Assembly: GCA_002105175.1 (NCBI GenBank)
Contig: MCGE01000004.1
Span: 1,674,001-1,738,000 of the forward strand
DNA: 64,000 bases
Direction: 5' to 3'
Source: Absidia repens
Lineage: Eukaryota > Mucoromycota > Mucoromycetes > Mucorales > Cunninghamellaceae
The stretch's first letter is position 1, and every line of letters starts with the position of its first letter. The notes under the pieces were generated by a model. It made no database searches. It was not told the origin of the DNA and saw only the letters and a program-made list of their open reading frames with translations. This document shows, piece after piece, positions 25,780 through 38,587 of this stretch. The translations under genes were made by a program, and so were the position numbers.

Positions 25780-26340
25780 TGTAAACACAATCTGGATGCA
25801 CTTATCTTTACCAACTACCGTCGATTGCCAAAGTCAAGTATGGTTTGATACAATATAGTTTGGTACCGGACGACTTGATGGGACTGGAATCAATCTCTTC
25901 TTCTTTATGTACATAATATTGTAGTATATCACTGTCGCACTCCTCATAGCTTAGGATAGAGCATTCGTTCTTGATTTAACATCTTTAGTTTTATCTTCAT
26001 TATATTTTTTAGTATTTGATACCTTTGCCAATATTTTAAATAAAACTTCGGTGATTTTTTGTCAAGTCCGTATGTCTTTTTTTTTTTTTTTTTTACTTTT
26101 TGTGGGGTATTTGGCAAAACCATGACAGTGGGAAGGGGCAGGAGTTCAAGTGACTTGACAAAAGTGGAAACATATCGGGGGAACGGGGAAATAGTTTGGG
26201 ATGACCATAGCCACTTTTTTTAGATCGGTTACGAAAAGCCCTAATGAAGCACGCCACAGACGATTCATATTCAATCACAACATATTTGTTTGATGTATAC
26301 AATTGAAGATTAGCGTGACGCTACTAATCCTATCTTTTTG

Positions 26341-26374
<34 letters not shown>

Positions 26375-27566
26375 ATAATGTACTCTTATATATTACAAAG
26401 AATTGTCTTAAATATTAGGACAGAATGCGAAAAATCATCTTTCATCCAAGCTCTTATGCAGGGATTCTGACTAAAATATTATTGTTACAGGCACCATTGA
26501 CACTGCGATAAAGGAACGGACCAGGTGATTGAACCGCGATTTCATCGTCATCATAGCATTATTTTATTACACATAAGGTAATATAAACTTATTGTACTAC
26601 TCTGGCAGGTTTGTCACGTATTTTTTTTATGCCAGCTAAGTATAGGTCCTTCAATTATTCATATCGATAAAATCACTCCATTGTCCCTCCATTGCATTTT
26701 TTTTTGTTACTTTCTGGGGACATGTATGGTCATTATTGGCTGAATGAGTGCGGAAAATGATTGACAGGTGCTGTGATAAATCACTTGGAACATATTTAAG
26801 GTTTATGATTATCGTATTTGGAATAGGAAATGTGGGGACAAGAAGGCTTAAAACTTTATGTGATCGATTAGAATCTTTTTAAATAGCTATTTTGTTTGTG
26901 TCTATTTTTTTTTTTAATAAGGTGTCAAAAGATGGATTGTAGTGAACGTGTATTATACTTGACCTTCTGAAGGAAGTTCTTAAACTTTTGTTATTTTAGG
27001 ATAAAGTGGCAGTGGCTACAAATAGGTCATGTGCGTAGATTTCGTCTTGATTGTAAATGGGATACGTGTAACGTGAACCAAAGCAAAAAAGACACCATAA
27101 AACGAGGACATTGTTGTTGGGGGATATAATATGAGAGAAATGTGACCCACTTTTTGTCTCCTTTTTTGATCTACATGTTTATACATGTAAATAGGCAACA
27201 CGTTGTATCAAGTTGAGATTTAACGGCTGATGCAATAATAATAATAGTAATAATAATAATAGTAATAATAAAGACTATTCATCGTACATTCCAAGTAGCT
27301 TGGCCATTTTTGTGTTCTCAAGTGACAGTAAGGGGTACTGTCCAACAAGAGGTGGATCCAACTCGGCGGAAAATTTTACATTCCGATCACACTTCCCCGC
27401 ACTTTTTTTTATTTGCTAGCTAACCATGATTTTTTCGTTTGCTCTTTCTTGTCTCCCACACTTTTTTTTTTTGGAAACCCAAAAAAAAGCAGCCTCTTTT
27501 CTTTTTCCTTTTTTTTTTCTTCTTAATTCACATTCCTCTTTGTTGGTCATTGCTCTTTTTTGGGTC
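25780..27566. other. Intergenic region upstream of the CSL gene
   Basis: About 1.8 kb with an AATAAA at 26037-26042, poly-T runs at 26077-26094 and 26341-26371, and TAA/AAT-rich simple repeats at 27230-27270. The last 150 nt before the CSL start form a C/T-rich leader. No gene or RNA was recognised. Confidence 0.4.
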
Positions 27567-30500
27567 ATGGCCGAATATCAACCATTGTCGGTTCCTTCCA
27601 ACTACTACGACCATTCAACAGCTAATGCGGCAACTCCAGTACCTGCGTCTTCTCTTGAATTGATGGACAACAAAGATACACGTAAACGAAAACAACGTGT
27701 ATCAGCGAATGAAACATATTTTACCAACTATCAGTGGCAGCAAGCCGATCACTCTCCCAATATTCCTTCAATACAGCAGCATAAGCAATGGCCACCTACA
27801 ATGGAACAGGGCAATATACACTCAGCCCCAGTCTTGTCTTCTCATTCTTCCTTTGATAACTCTTCACAGCAGCAAAATAACCCTCCTCCTTTTGCCTTTG
27901 AAGACTTCCAACAAGACACTCATCCTTTCTTTGACGACGGTTACAAGTTTGACCAACACGAACAACCTTATTCCCAGGAACAAAGTCAAACTCAGCAGAC
28001 ACAGCAAACACAGCAACAATACCAGCAACCTTACTCTCAACAAATAGGACACGACCAAAAAAACCATGATCAACAGCAACATGACCAACAACAACCAGAT
28101 CCCCTACAATCGCTACTGCAATCTCAAAACATTGGCCAGCGGACGTTTCAGTCAAATACATCACCTTTCTCTGACACACAAATGCACCTGGCGTCTTGGG
28201 ACTCGACCTTAGCAAACAGCCAATCATCTACCAACTATCGTCCCAACCCACACCCTCCCAATCACACAACATTCTCCCCTAATGGATTTTTGGACTCATT
28301 GTCTGACGAAAAACAAAGCAACAAATTGGATTTTGACATTATGAAATTCGATACCATGCCTGACCCATCTCTTGTAAGTCAGTAGTTGGTGTAAGAAGAA
28401 GGTGGGAAGAAGGGCTAGAATTTTCAATACTTATTCTCCATTTACATCTCTGGTTTGTTTGTTTTTTTTTTTATCCTTTTTTACAAATAGGGCTGTGAAA
28501 AATCAGTACAGCCGTTGTCATCAACTATTGGGAACACACAAAATAGTAATAGCGGTGGTATGATGCTATTAACATCTCAACATCCAACTGGTGGAACACC
28601 TCCTACTTCACCAGCAACCATGACTTCATCACAATCATCACAGTCATCACCTGCCATTACACCGATGTACGGTCGATTATCAAGTCTTTCTCTTAGGCAA
28701 CACCAACATCATCATGCAACTGCCACACCAATGAATAATTTGTATCAACACCATGGCCTCCTCTTGCTTCTCCACTGGTATGGCATTTACAGCAAAAAAC
28801 AGCGGCAGTGCAGCAACCGGCGACGTGGATATGATGATGACCATCAATGAAGGACCACCCTATGACGGTTATGCGTCACTTCACAATTCTGCTGTTGCAA
28901 CAAGCGATTTAATGATGGATTATCCGGCACAACGATCTGTAGTATCACTCCCTGGATCGTCTTCTACAGCCACCATATCAACAGCGACCGCTTGCAACAA
29001 CAATAACAACAAGACGAACAATAGCAATACTTCTCTTCAAGCATTACCAACAAGAAATCTTCATGCTGTGGCGACGGCACGTGTGATTCAACAACAAGCT
29101 ACGGCAGCGAAAATACGACCCATCATTCAGCGATACCTTCGATCCAAAGATCCAATAGCAATGGGCGAAAAAACGGTGATTATTATGTCTAGCAAGGTGG
29201 CACAAAAAAGCTATGGCACCGAAAAAAGGTTAGTAGCACTTTACACTCCGCAACTTTATATTACCTCTTTTTTTCACACCCACTCAAACTCTTTTTTCTG
29301 TATTTTAGATTTTTATGTCCTCCTCCCACGGCTATCTTGGTTGGTTCTACATGGTGGTCTAAAAAGAACAAGAATCCTACTTTTCTCCCAAACAGTACAT
29401 CATTAATGGATAATGGTGGTGGTGGTGAAGACGACGATGATGAACAGCAGCAAAACTCATTCCAAGAAGGTCATGGTGATACAATGACGATAGTGACACC
29501 TCCCAAGGTCACGGTTTGCATATCTGGCGAATCATCCTCACAAGCTGGTCAAATCGAATGGTATAGTCAGGCGAATGCCACTGTTGTGGGACAAACTGGG
29601 TTTCCGCCGGCAACAGACTCAATCACTACAGACCTCCACGGCCATGGCCAATAGTTCAACATCTGACAACGGTGGCGCCTCCTCATCTTCTTCTTCCAAT
29701 ACAAGTACTCGATTCAAAAGTCACTCAAGCACTGAAACAAAAAACAATGGTGGCGATTGGTACCATAATCCTCGCATGGACCCTTTGGGTGGAGGTCGGT
29801 GTGTGTCGAAGCAACTATTTATCAACGATGCAGATGAAAAGCGCAAAAGGGTGGAATGTTTGGTCAAATTACAAATTCAGGGGCACTGGATGGGTACTCT
29901 AGCAGGCAAAGGAATCAAGGTCATCAGCAAGCCTTCCAAAAAGAGGCAAAGCATCAAGAATCTGGAATGTAAGTACTTGTAAATATGAATAAAATAAGGG
30001 CCTTTGGATGAAAACAAAGGAACAAACCATTCACTTTCTTATTCTTCCCTTTTTTTTTTTTTTTTTTTTTTTTTACCAAAACATTAGTGTGCATTCATCA
30101 TGGATCAGTGGTCTCGCTTTTCAATCGAATTCGGTCACAGACAGTATCAACAAAGTACTTAGGTGTATCCAATGGGAATGATTCTCCGTTTGCCTACCCT
30201 GGTCAGCTACCAAATGAACAAACAAAAGCAACGACGGTACATGTTTTGTCGCAAGAACAGCCTCATGGGATCCTTTCGTCATTTGGTTAGTAGATACCTC
30301 TAGGCCACCTGAACAGCAAAAATTCCATGATAACAGCAACACTGCTTCCAATCATCCTGAAGACTATATTGGACATCGTGCATTCAAACCCAGTGTGAAC
30401 TATCCTCCGCCTCCCACCATTGCTCTTCGAAATACGACTCAACAACCACTGGCTATTCATTACAATCAACATATCGTCCTACAATGTCTCACAACAGGTC

Positions 30501-30688
30501 TCGTCAGTCCACCGATGATTATTCGAAAGGTTGACAAAGCGTCTACAGTAGTGGGTGGTGCACGGTGTGTAGATGAGCCTTTACTTGCCAATGGTGGTGA
30601 ATACGGTGACGAAATGCTCGGCGATCCCACTTCTCAATTGCACAAGGTTGCCCTTCAAATTGTCCATGATCCTTCCCAAGCCACAACA

Positions 30689-30729
<41 letters not shown>

Positions 30730-31992
30730 GGCATACCATCAGAATGCAGGAAGTGATTTGGTGACAGGTTTGATGGAATGTATGTTGCCGCGATACAGCT
30801 CTCCTGTCACTTATTTGGCATGCCTGAATGATATGGTTGGAATGCACAGATCAACTGAACAGCGACAGCCAATACTGAAAACTCCGCCCCTCCTCCTCCG
30901 CATCAACCGCAAGGGTTTGCTTCAGAAGAAATTGTAGAAGAAGGCGGTCGTGTTATACGGAAACGGAAAGTCTCAACCTACGTCAATCAAACGTCTCCAC
31001 CATCACCAGCTTCTACAATCAACAGCAACAATCCGATGATGGCTCCTGAAACGAATGGTAGCAACGGTATATTTTATCACAACATTCATAATAACGCGGC
31101 ACCTCATCGGCGACGCGTTAATAGCTATGACGACTACGGGCTTCAGCATCAACAGCAACAACACCATCATCACTCACAACATCTCCAGGCATCATCATCC
31201 ACATCCACACTAGCAGGTGGGACAGGCGCGAATGGAAACTGGATTAACCATCGATCACGGTCTGTGTCCATTCCTGATACACATCATCGTCGAGTATCAG
31301 CATCATCTGCTACTTCATCCTCATCCTCGTCAACATCCTGGATCAATGGACCTTTGGGTGGTGCATATTGGTACGAGGACGTGTCTGATGCAGCCGTTTG
31401 GACATTGGTTGGCACTGATATTGCAAGCTACACCTTTTTACCACCCCCTCCTCCCTCTCCTCTGGCAGCATCGACTGTAGAAAGGCCCGAAAACGACAAC
31501 AATAGCTCGAATAATCAATTTAGGAAATACAGCACACCTCCACCACCATCTCAACAGCAACATCGAAGTGGTCATCACACTCCTTCTCCAGCCTCCTTGG
31601 TATTTCCTCACCTCTCACATTATTCAATCATTCAGGACGATGTGCTACAGTTGCATGGGGACAACCTGGCAAGGGATCTACAAGTCTGGTTAGGTGATAT
31701 CAAGGCGCCTCATGTGGAATACAAAAGTCGTGAACTGGTAATTTGCCGTCTCCCCCCTCGACATGAATTGTTGGAATGCCCTTTTATTGAGTCTTATCAA
31801 ACTTCTACAAAAGCCACCATGTTATCAACATCATCCGCTACCAACTCTTCGACTTCTTCGCCGACGCTATCCTCGTCCACATCCTCTCCAACTCCACCTT
31901 CTGGGAACAAGACACATTATCAATTACCGTTTTTGCTGGTCAAGGCGGCCGATGGCATTGTCCACAAATCAAATATATTTTATCAGTTTTGA
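27567..31992 (+). CDS. CSL (CBF1/Su(H)/Lag-1) transcription factor, frame broken in four places
   Basis: Exons at 27567-28373, 28491-29228, 29309-29968 and 30088-31992 have good splice sites. After a long Gln/Ser-rich N-terminus come the CSL Rel-homology start (KVAQKSYGTEKRFLCPPPT), the beta-trefoil (SKQLFINDADEKRKRVE, GIKVISKPSKKRQSIKNLE, NRIRSQTVSTKYLGVSN, ASWDPFVIWLVD, LIIRKVDK-like IIRKVDKAS) and the C-terminal IPT/TIG part (DDVLQLHGDNLARDLQVWLG). S. pombe Cbf11 and Cbf12 are the fungal relatives; they bind GTG(G/A)GAA and act in cell cycle and adhesion. The frame changes by +1 between 28731 and 28795 and again between 29575 and 29654, and by -1 near 30215-30245 and near 30858-30890. The net change is zero and no plausible intron explains any of them. 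Either the assembly has indels or the copy is decaying. Confidence 0.85.
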
Positions 31993-33640
31993 AATCAAAC
32001 TCCCTTTCCCTTCTCTATCCTACACATACAAACACACATTCTTTTTCTTTTTCTTTTCTTATATATACACCGTGCTTTAGCCTTATTATCCATTCATTTT
32101 GATTCACTTTGATTATTACTTTCTATATATAGTTGTCTCTATCTTTTATTTATTTTATTTCTTAGCTATAGTATTATCCATGCACCTTGTTATTAGCCTT
32201 ACTAGTATCCATACTTCTGTTTTTTTATCTTCTATTTATATATGCCTCCATGAATCTTACATCTTGTATACCTTCTTTTTTACACTTACAAGCACACAAC
32301 CATTATGTACAGTACAATAAAAAAAAAACTGTAAACCATATTTTGTTTGATTTATTAGTCACACTGTCGCAACCCGGGTGCCTAAAGGGAACGATCGAAA
32401 AAAAAAAAAATCACAAAGAATCATTTGAGCTTTATTACATTTTGTAGTACTAGAAATTATCATGATATCATACCCATCTCCACTGTATTTACTGTTTTTG
32501 AATAAAATCCATTTTATTTTTATCACTCATTTGCCTTAGTCTTTGTTTGTTTTTATTTGCCTTTGCTTTCTTTCACTACCTTTGTCTTTGTCTATGTACG
32601 TATGATATGTGTATTTGATCATAGTCAAAAAAAAAAAAAAAAAAAAAAAAAAACCCTTACTTTGGAATATAATAATTCCCCACATCATACCATAGACCAG
32701 GGACAAAAGAGTGACTACCATGTGTACAAAAGCAAAAACATCTTCATGATACGCTTAATTCACAAACTCCGTTAATTTAGCTTACATTTGAATCCTTATA
32801 ACTTTGGTGGTAAATAGAAATATCTAGAAATATCAATACAAAAACCCTTAATGGTCATTTTAACGTCGTTAAAAACGTTATTGAAGTTTATATTGTTTAT
32901 ATGCCTTGGTACAGCCCCCATTATAAACATACTTTGGCGGTTGGTGTTTAGGAATCTTGACTGAGCCACCTAGAAATTGAAATGATCCTGGAGAGGAGGA
33001 ATTTTTAAAAATGGTAGGCTTTAATTGGACGCCATTGCTTTAAAATGGTGAAGGAATACTGATCCTGTTCTACGCAGTCCCTATGTAAAAGGATACGTAA
33101 ACTGGTGCATATGTCACATTTGATTGCAAAAAAAAAAAATAGCTAAAACAGACATATTTGTTGAACAGTATTCTCCAATATTGACCACCTAACGTTCTCA
33201 CAATAGGTGTTCGAGATACATTGAAACATACACACAATGAACGCTAGCTAAGGAAGTGATACTGATTGTTTAGAAATTCTCTCCCAATTGCCACCCAAAT
33301 CATTGTCGTAGATGTCGTGATAATTAATTCATATCACACACACACACACACCAAAAAAAAATTGTTCAGTACCATTGGGTCTGGTATCAAGGGTTGACGA
33401 CTAAAAACAAAAGAGGCTATATTTTATTGAAGCACAAGCGTAATAAACTGTGAAGGTGAACATCAATCAAGAGATCTAATGTGCTAACATGATGATGACA
33501 AGCGGGTGATCTGGAGGATGGTCAGCGCTACTCTAAAGGGACAAATATACTGTGTAATGCATGAGAATGACTAAAGGAACTTCTTTGTTGAAATTCAAGA
33601 GCGGCCAACACTAATCAAAGAAGGGTAATGGTAGTAAAAA
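31993..33640. other. Intergenic, 3' flank of CSL gene
   Basis: T-rich 3' UTR with AATAAA signals near 32320 and 32502, a poly-A run at 32626-32652 and a CA microsatellite at 33335-33350. No gene. Confidence 0.45.
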
Positions 33641-33647
33641 GGGATCT

Positions 33648-33932
33648 GTTATGCAGTACAAGATAATGGAGAAACTAATGAGTCAATTTTTCATTGAAGT
33701 ATGTATTAATAAATGTGTTTTATTGGGATATAAACACGAACTATAGACAAACTAGTACTAAACTAAGTTAATGAAGCCTCCAAAAAGCCAACTGACGATG
33801 GCCCTAAATTCCACATCCAAAATGAAAGGGTTTCCCCATGCATCTTGTAATCCCTGAGCTGAAACCCCTTCTAAACTAGTTCTGACACTGATCTAAGTCC
33901 ATCCAAACCCTAAGAAGGCTACAATTGTGACG

Positions 33933-33973
<41 letters not shown>

Positions 33974-34165
33974 GAAGGGAGAAAGGCCGAAAAAGTCAAA
34001 ATGGGCGAAAATAAAATTCACGTGGGCGGGATTTGAAATAGTTTGCGGTGGCTCTTGTGAGATTGGGTTGTGAATGTTTTAAGAAACGGCTATGATTAAT
34101 GAGCAAGAAAATAAGGAAGGACAAACACATTAAAAATAAATAACGGTGGGAGCATTAAAATGTAT
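33648..34165 (+). mobile_element. Probable solo LTR, copy A
   Basis: The segment starts TGTTATGCAG and shares long similarity with copies at 44.6 and 48.3 kb (the former reversed). Shared landmarks on plus are AAAGGGTTTCCCC, GCATCTTGTAATCC and, further on, ACATTAAAAATAAA with GAGCATTAA. A poly-A run (33932-33964) splits it and accounts for its greater length. TG...CA-type ends and position-independent copies suit a long terminal repeat. The exact right end and target duplications are not resolved. Confidence 0.5.
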
Positions 34166-35272
34166 TAGATGAAGATTTGGGAAGTTTTGAGGAGAAAGCG
34201 CTTATTCAATCACGCTTGCCCTAGACCAAATCTTCTCACATACATTATATGAAATTGAAAGTAAGATGTCATTCTCTTCTTCAAAGCTGCGAGCAAAAAA
34301 AAAAAAAAAGGGGGGGGGCAAAATCCAATGAAAGAAATTTTTGTGTCACGGTGGATCCAAATAACAAGGTAATCCTATGAGACGAGGAAGATAATAAGCA
34401 TATCATAAAGGGAAAACAAATACATTAACATACATTATAACATAATGCAAGTAAAGACAAAAAGAAGATGACTACAGTAAAAAAAAAAAAATCTATTTAG
34501 CTTATCAATTTGAAAGGATCATAGTTCATCTAACTAATAAATTGGACTAATCCCGCTTTTTTTCAGAATTCGGGAGTGCAAAGTGCGGGCAGTGTCCCGA
34601 GTCTTGCCCCATTTCCCTGATAACGCTTTTCATTTAAATGAATAAATCACAAAAAAGGTTCGGTCAGGCCACTGTCTTTCTAAAGCTAATATGGCTACAC
34701 ACATCAAAACGTCTATATCGCCCAAATAACGATGCAATTTTGCTTTCACTTTGACCTTGTTACTATGGGTTCCTATTGAAGTGGTTTCACTCTTTTCATT
34801 GGCAATGACTCGGGATTGGGGTAATTGCGGTATTGTTTATTTGTTATTCCCGTTAATAATCAACGCATCTCTTATTTCAAATTTACTATCTATTTTTTCA
34901 GAGTCTACATGACTGCCTGGCACTAAATAGAGGTAAAAAAAAAGTGTGAATCTAAATTGAATGGATGGATATCCCCTTCAAAATATACACAAACATACAC
35001 GCACACACACACACACTGACACCCTTACATACCCTAGACACACGCACACACATACATACACGCATAATATTATATATATATCGTTTTGTCTAATGCTTCC
35101 CATATTATAAGACCAAATTTCAAAGAAAAACAATGCGTTATTTTTATTTCTAAGGAACAAGGTATCTAGCGACGGAATATAAGTAAATATATTAATACAG
35201 TAAAAAAAAGCTAACACTAAAAACATAATTCTAATCTACTAAAAACATAATTCTAATCTACTAAAAACTACA
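34166..35272. other. Intergenic with CA-rich tract and short direct repeat
   Basis: Poly-A near 34293, a CA-rich microsatellite at 34988-35062 and, just before the FOL3-like stop, a tandem copy of AAAAACATAATTCTAATCTA (35217-35261). No gene seen; the last 200 nt are the 3' UTR of the folate gene. Confidence 0.45.
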
Positions 35273-36649
35273 CTAACTAGAATGATGCTCCACAGATATC
35301 AGTCGGTAAAGATCAGCCACCAAATAAAGAGACCCACAAAGAGCAACCACATCTGTCTCAGCACAGTACAAAGCCGATGCAGCGACTAACGCATCCTTGA
35401 GAGTTTTTTGTGGGAGTGCTTCCTTTTGGTGTTCCGCAGAGTCCGCATGCTGTTGTGCCAAAACCACTGGGTCGACGCAATGAATCCACGGCATTCCTTC
35501 AGGCTGTGAGAAAGGTACAGTGAAAATCACATCATCCGGCCGTATCAATGTTGGTAGCATATCATTCAAAGATTTTCCAAGAGTCACCCCAATAATCCAT
35601 ATGACACGTTTCCGTTGTTGACGATCCAAGACTTGATCCACATAATGGCGTAATTCACGGCAAGCCGGAGGATTGTGTGCACCATCGACCAAGATCCTTG
35701 AAAATGCCAATCGATCCTTTTTCTCTGGTAGTGAGATCCGTTCAGTATCAACCCAATCCAGGCGTCCAGGCCACTTGGTACTTGCCATTCCATCTTGTAG
35801 TGCTTCCTTGGTGAGTTGAATATATCCGATGGAGGCCATCCATTTGAGAGCCATCACAGCCGCTGCTGAGTTTTCCCGCTGATAGTCCCCGTATAACGAT
35901 ACTGTATAGTCCACATCTATCGCCGAAAGTGACGTTCCTTTAGTCACGTCGATTGGTTTTTTTTGTAGTTGCATCCGCTGTCCAGTCGTCGAACCATTGC
36001 TATCATTCCCATTGTTCGTTATAATCGTAGAAGGTTCCATCACCACACAACTAATATCCAGAGCACGAGCATGATCCACTAATGCTTTTTCAGCCATCGG
36101 TTCTGCCTGAGGAGCGATCACAACAGGACAGCCTTTTTTCATGATTCCCGCCTTGGCAAGTGCAATGTCCTCGATTGTGTTCCCAAGTAGACCCATATGA
36201 TCCAAACCGATGGATGTAATCACTGTCATGATGGGTGCTGTAAAAACATTGGTGGCATCCAGCAATCCGCCCAATCCGACTTCTACGACCACAAAATCCA
36301 ATGCCCCTTGCTGATGATCAAAGAGCCACAATGCCGTCCCCACCAAAAGTTCAAAGCTTGTTGCACCTAATTGATTGTCATTATCGATCTTTGCCACCAT
36401 ATTCGAAATATCTTCAAACACCTTGGCATCCACAGCTTGACCATTGATCTGGACACTATCATGAGGAGCTATCAAATGAGGTGAATTGAAGCGACCCACT
36501 TTATACCCTGCTGCCAAGAGTACATTGGACACGTAAGCACAAACCGAGCCCTTGCCATTGGTGCCTGCCACATGAATAATAGGAACTCTTTGGTGAGGAT
36601 TTCCAAGATATCCAAGTAGTCGATGTATACGTTCCAGCCCAAAATCCAT
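35273..36649 (-). CDS. Dihydrofolate synthase (FOL3/FolC family)
   Basis: A single exon encodes 458 aa. The ATP P-loop is HVAGTNGKGSVC, followed by FNSPHL, the Mur-ligase-like motif VEVGLGGLLDATN, and the C-terminal domain motif DGAHNPPACREL. These mark the folylpolyglutamate/dihydrofolate synthase family. The N-terminus MDFGLERIHRLLGYLGNP aligns with yeast Fol3, which joins glutamate to dihydropteroate in the mitochondrial/cytosolic folate pathway. Fol3 rather than Met7 is preferred from this start and the length. The frame extends upstream to 36718, but the extra residues are hydrophobic and precede the family's usual start, so 36649 is used. It is one of two intronless genes in a window where most genes have introns. 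Confidence 0.9.
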   Translation of the reverse strand: MDFGLERIHRLLGYLGNPHQRVPIIHVAGTNGKGSVCAYVSNVLLAAGYKVGRFNSPHLIAPHDSVQINGQAVDAKVFEDISNMVAKIDNDNQLGATSFELLVGTALWLFDHQQGALDFVVVEVGLGGLLDATNVFTAPIMTVITSIGLDHMGLLGNTIEDIALAKAGIMKKGCPVVIAPQAEPMAEKALVDHARALDISCVVMEPSTIITNNGNDSNGSTTGQRMQLQKKPIDVTKGTSLSAIDVDYTVSLYGDYQRENSAAAVMALKWMASIGYIQLTKEALQDGMASTKWPGRLDWVDTERISLPEKKDRLAFSRILVDGAHNPPACRELRHYVDQVLDRQQRKRVIWIIGVTLGKSLNDMLPTLIRPDDVIFTVPFSQPEGMPWIHCVDPVVLAQQHADSAEHQKEALPQKTLKDALVAASALYCAETDVVALCGSLYLVADLYRLISVEHHSS

Positions 36650-36789
36650 AGTTATTTGCTGTCGTCGTAGAAAAACGAGAAAAAAAAAATAGATTCCTGC
36701 GCTCACCAATTTCACCACATCGCCTTGGACTGCTCAAAAAATCAATCGAGGTTGAATCTCCGAATAATGCCAAATTCAAAAAAAAAAAG

Positions 36790-38587
36790 TGTGTTCCTTT
36801 TTTTCGTCATTCTATCTATGTGATATCAATGACTTTGATGAGTCGTCGTCACATGATGGATACCTTGGTGAACATGTTGGTAAATACAACTGCAACAACG
36901 AAACTATTCAGCACCATGTACAAGCGAACAAATACTAGTGGAACAATATGACTCTTTATGCTCAACTACAGGGAATTCTTCGGGTGGTGCCTTCAAACAT
37001 GGTATCGTTGCAAGTTGTTGTTGGTGTTGTTTCCCCTATAACACTTTCCTTACCTTTCCTCTTTTGCGAGCTGCTCTCTCCCTCTCTCTCTCAAATTGAT
37101 ATGCCGATGCTCTATGGTCTCAAAAGTGTTGGAATTCAGAGCCTGCAACGACAAAACTTGACTATTCGTATTTTCGTGATTATCCAGATGGACAACAATG
37201 ACAGCTTTAGCGGGGATTTATCTTTTTTTGTGCATGTTCGAGACTGGAAAGGAGCCATATGCTGCGAATCCAAAACCCAATATATTAGACTTCCGCTATG
37301 CATTTGTGGTATGAAACCAAGGCCATCCAAGCTACCCTTGGTTATTTATGATTGTCTGCTGGATCAATACAGGGGGGCGTTGAAGAAATGATTATTACTA
37401 CTTAGCTTACTGAGTTACTTACTGGTAAGTGGTAGGGAAAAAAAAAAAAGGAGATGATAGGGGAGGAGTGCGAAGTGGAAGGGCATGTACACATCACCAA
37501 TGTATGAATGAATTCTCATCTTTTGGTTTTGCTTTTCATTTGTAGCAATAATACAATACAAATCTATGATACCCAATTGGTTCGAGGGATGAATTCAAAC
37601 TGAAATTACGATTACCTATTTTGATTTTTATGGCGCACTACATTATCAAGGGTATGTAAAAGAGGTGGCAAAATAAATAAATAAACGGATACCATTTTGA
37701 ACTAATTTCCTCTTTTTTTTTTTCCAGTGTTTGCAAAATAAATGGTCAGCTCATTTTATTTTTTGGTGTCAGGTAGATCGCTTGCTCCGAGAAAGCATGA
37801 TGGAGGGATATCATAAGTGGAATGACCATTTCTCTTCGGAAGCATCCATGTCTGTCTGTATCGCCGAGCGGTCATTGTCCGGGTACCTCAGCAGCTCTGG
37901 ATCGGGATGGCGGTTAAAAGTAAAAAAGGAAAAGAAAAAATGTAGGACAGGTACTTTTGTTTATTTATTATTTTTAACACAGAATCTCGCTCTTTTATGG
38001 AATATCTCACGCAGTTGTATGAAAATCTCGATCTGAAAACCAAATTGCGCCGAGTATTTGGAACGACGCCACTTTCATTGGTATGCGTATAAAAAAAGGG
38101 GGGCACACAACATGCATTAACTGACAATATTATTGTTATAGCGACGATGACTGATGCATATTAAATGGTGTTTGTCAAACATCAATATGCAGCATATTGG
38201 TTGTGGTTTCTCTTTAACTTTCTGCAATGGAAAATCTGATACTGTTATCAGCTATGTAAGATAAAAAAGAATCATATTTTATTGTTGTTTATTTATTTAT
38301 TTATTTTGTTTTCTTTAAAGTTAAGAAGAAATACTAACATTGGTTTTGGATTTTATTTTTATAGAACAAGGCACTCAATCAAAACCGGCATCACAACCTA
38401 TGAACAATAAAACCAACGGTAGGTCATTATCAATTAATGGAAAAAAATGGAAAGAATAGTTACAAATACTTGTGTATAATTTGTTTACATTCACACACTT
38501 AATATACAATTTTTTTTTATTACTTGTATAGAAAAATGGTCTAGACTTGTGCACCAAACATTGAGGCTGACGGCTGGTGGACGATAA
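36790..38587 (+). CDS. Unrecognised multi-exon gene or decaying gene, boundaries unclear
   Basis: Plus-strand pieces with coding character follow each other between good splice sites: GYLGEHV before GTAAAT (36881); VEQYDSLCSTTGNSSGGAF after CTAG (about 36938); FLCMFETGKEPYAANPK before a GTATGA donor (about 37310); GSRDEFKLKLRLPILIF (about 37580-37650); VDRLLRESMMEGYHKWND (37774 on) ending at GTACTT (37953), which joins in phase to SRSFMEYLTQLYENLDLKTK (37984-38080); and EQGTQSKPASQPMNNKTN (38365-38418) joined in phase to SRLVHQTLRLTAGGR with a stop at 38587. No start codon, and not all phases agree; an in-frame stop at 38148-38150 could end it sooner. No known domain is visible. It is either a real but fast-evolving gene or a relic. 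Confidence 0.3.

Noticed and set aside
28731..29654. Programmed frameshift at CATGGCC, because the first two frame changes of the CSL gene both fall near CCATGGCC.
   Set aside because: Each shift can lie anywhere in a window of 60-80 nt, the later two shifts go the other way without this motif, and homopolymer indels explain all four more simply.
36501..36779. A 92-codon minus-strand ORF overlapping the dihydrofolate synthase start.
   Set aside because: It is out of frame with the family motifs and is a shadow of the P-loop region.
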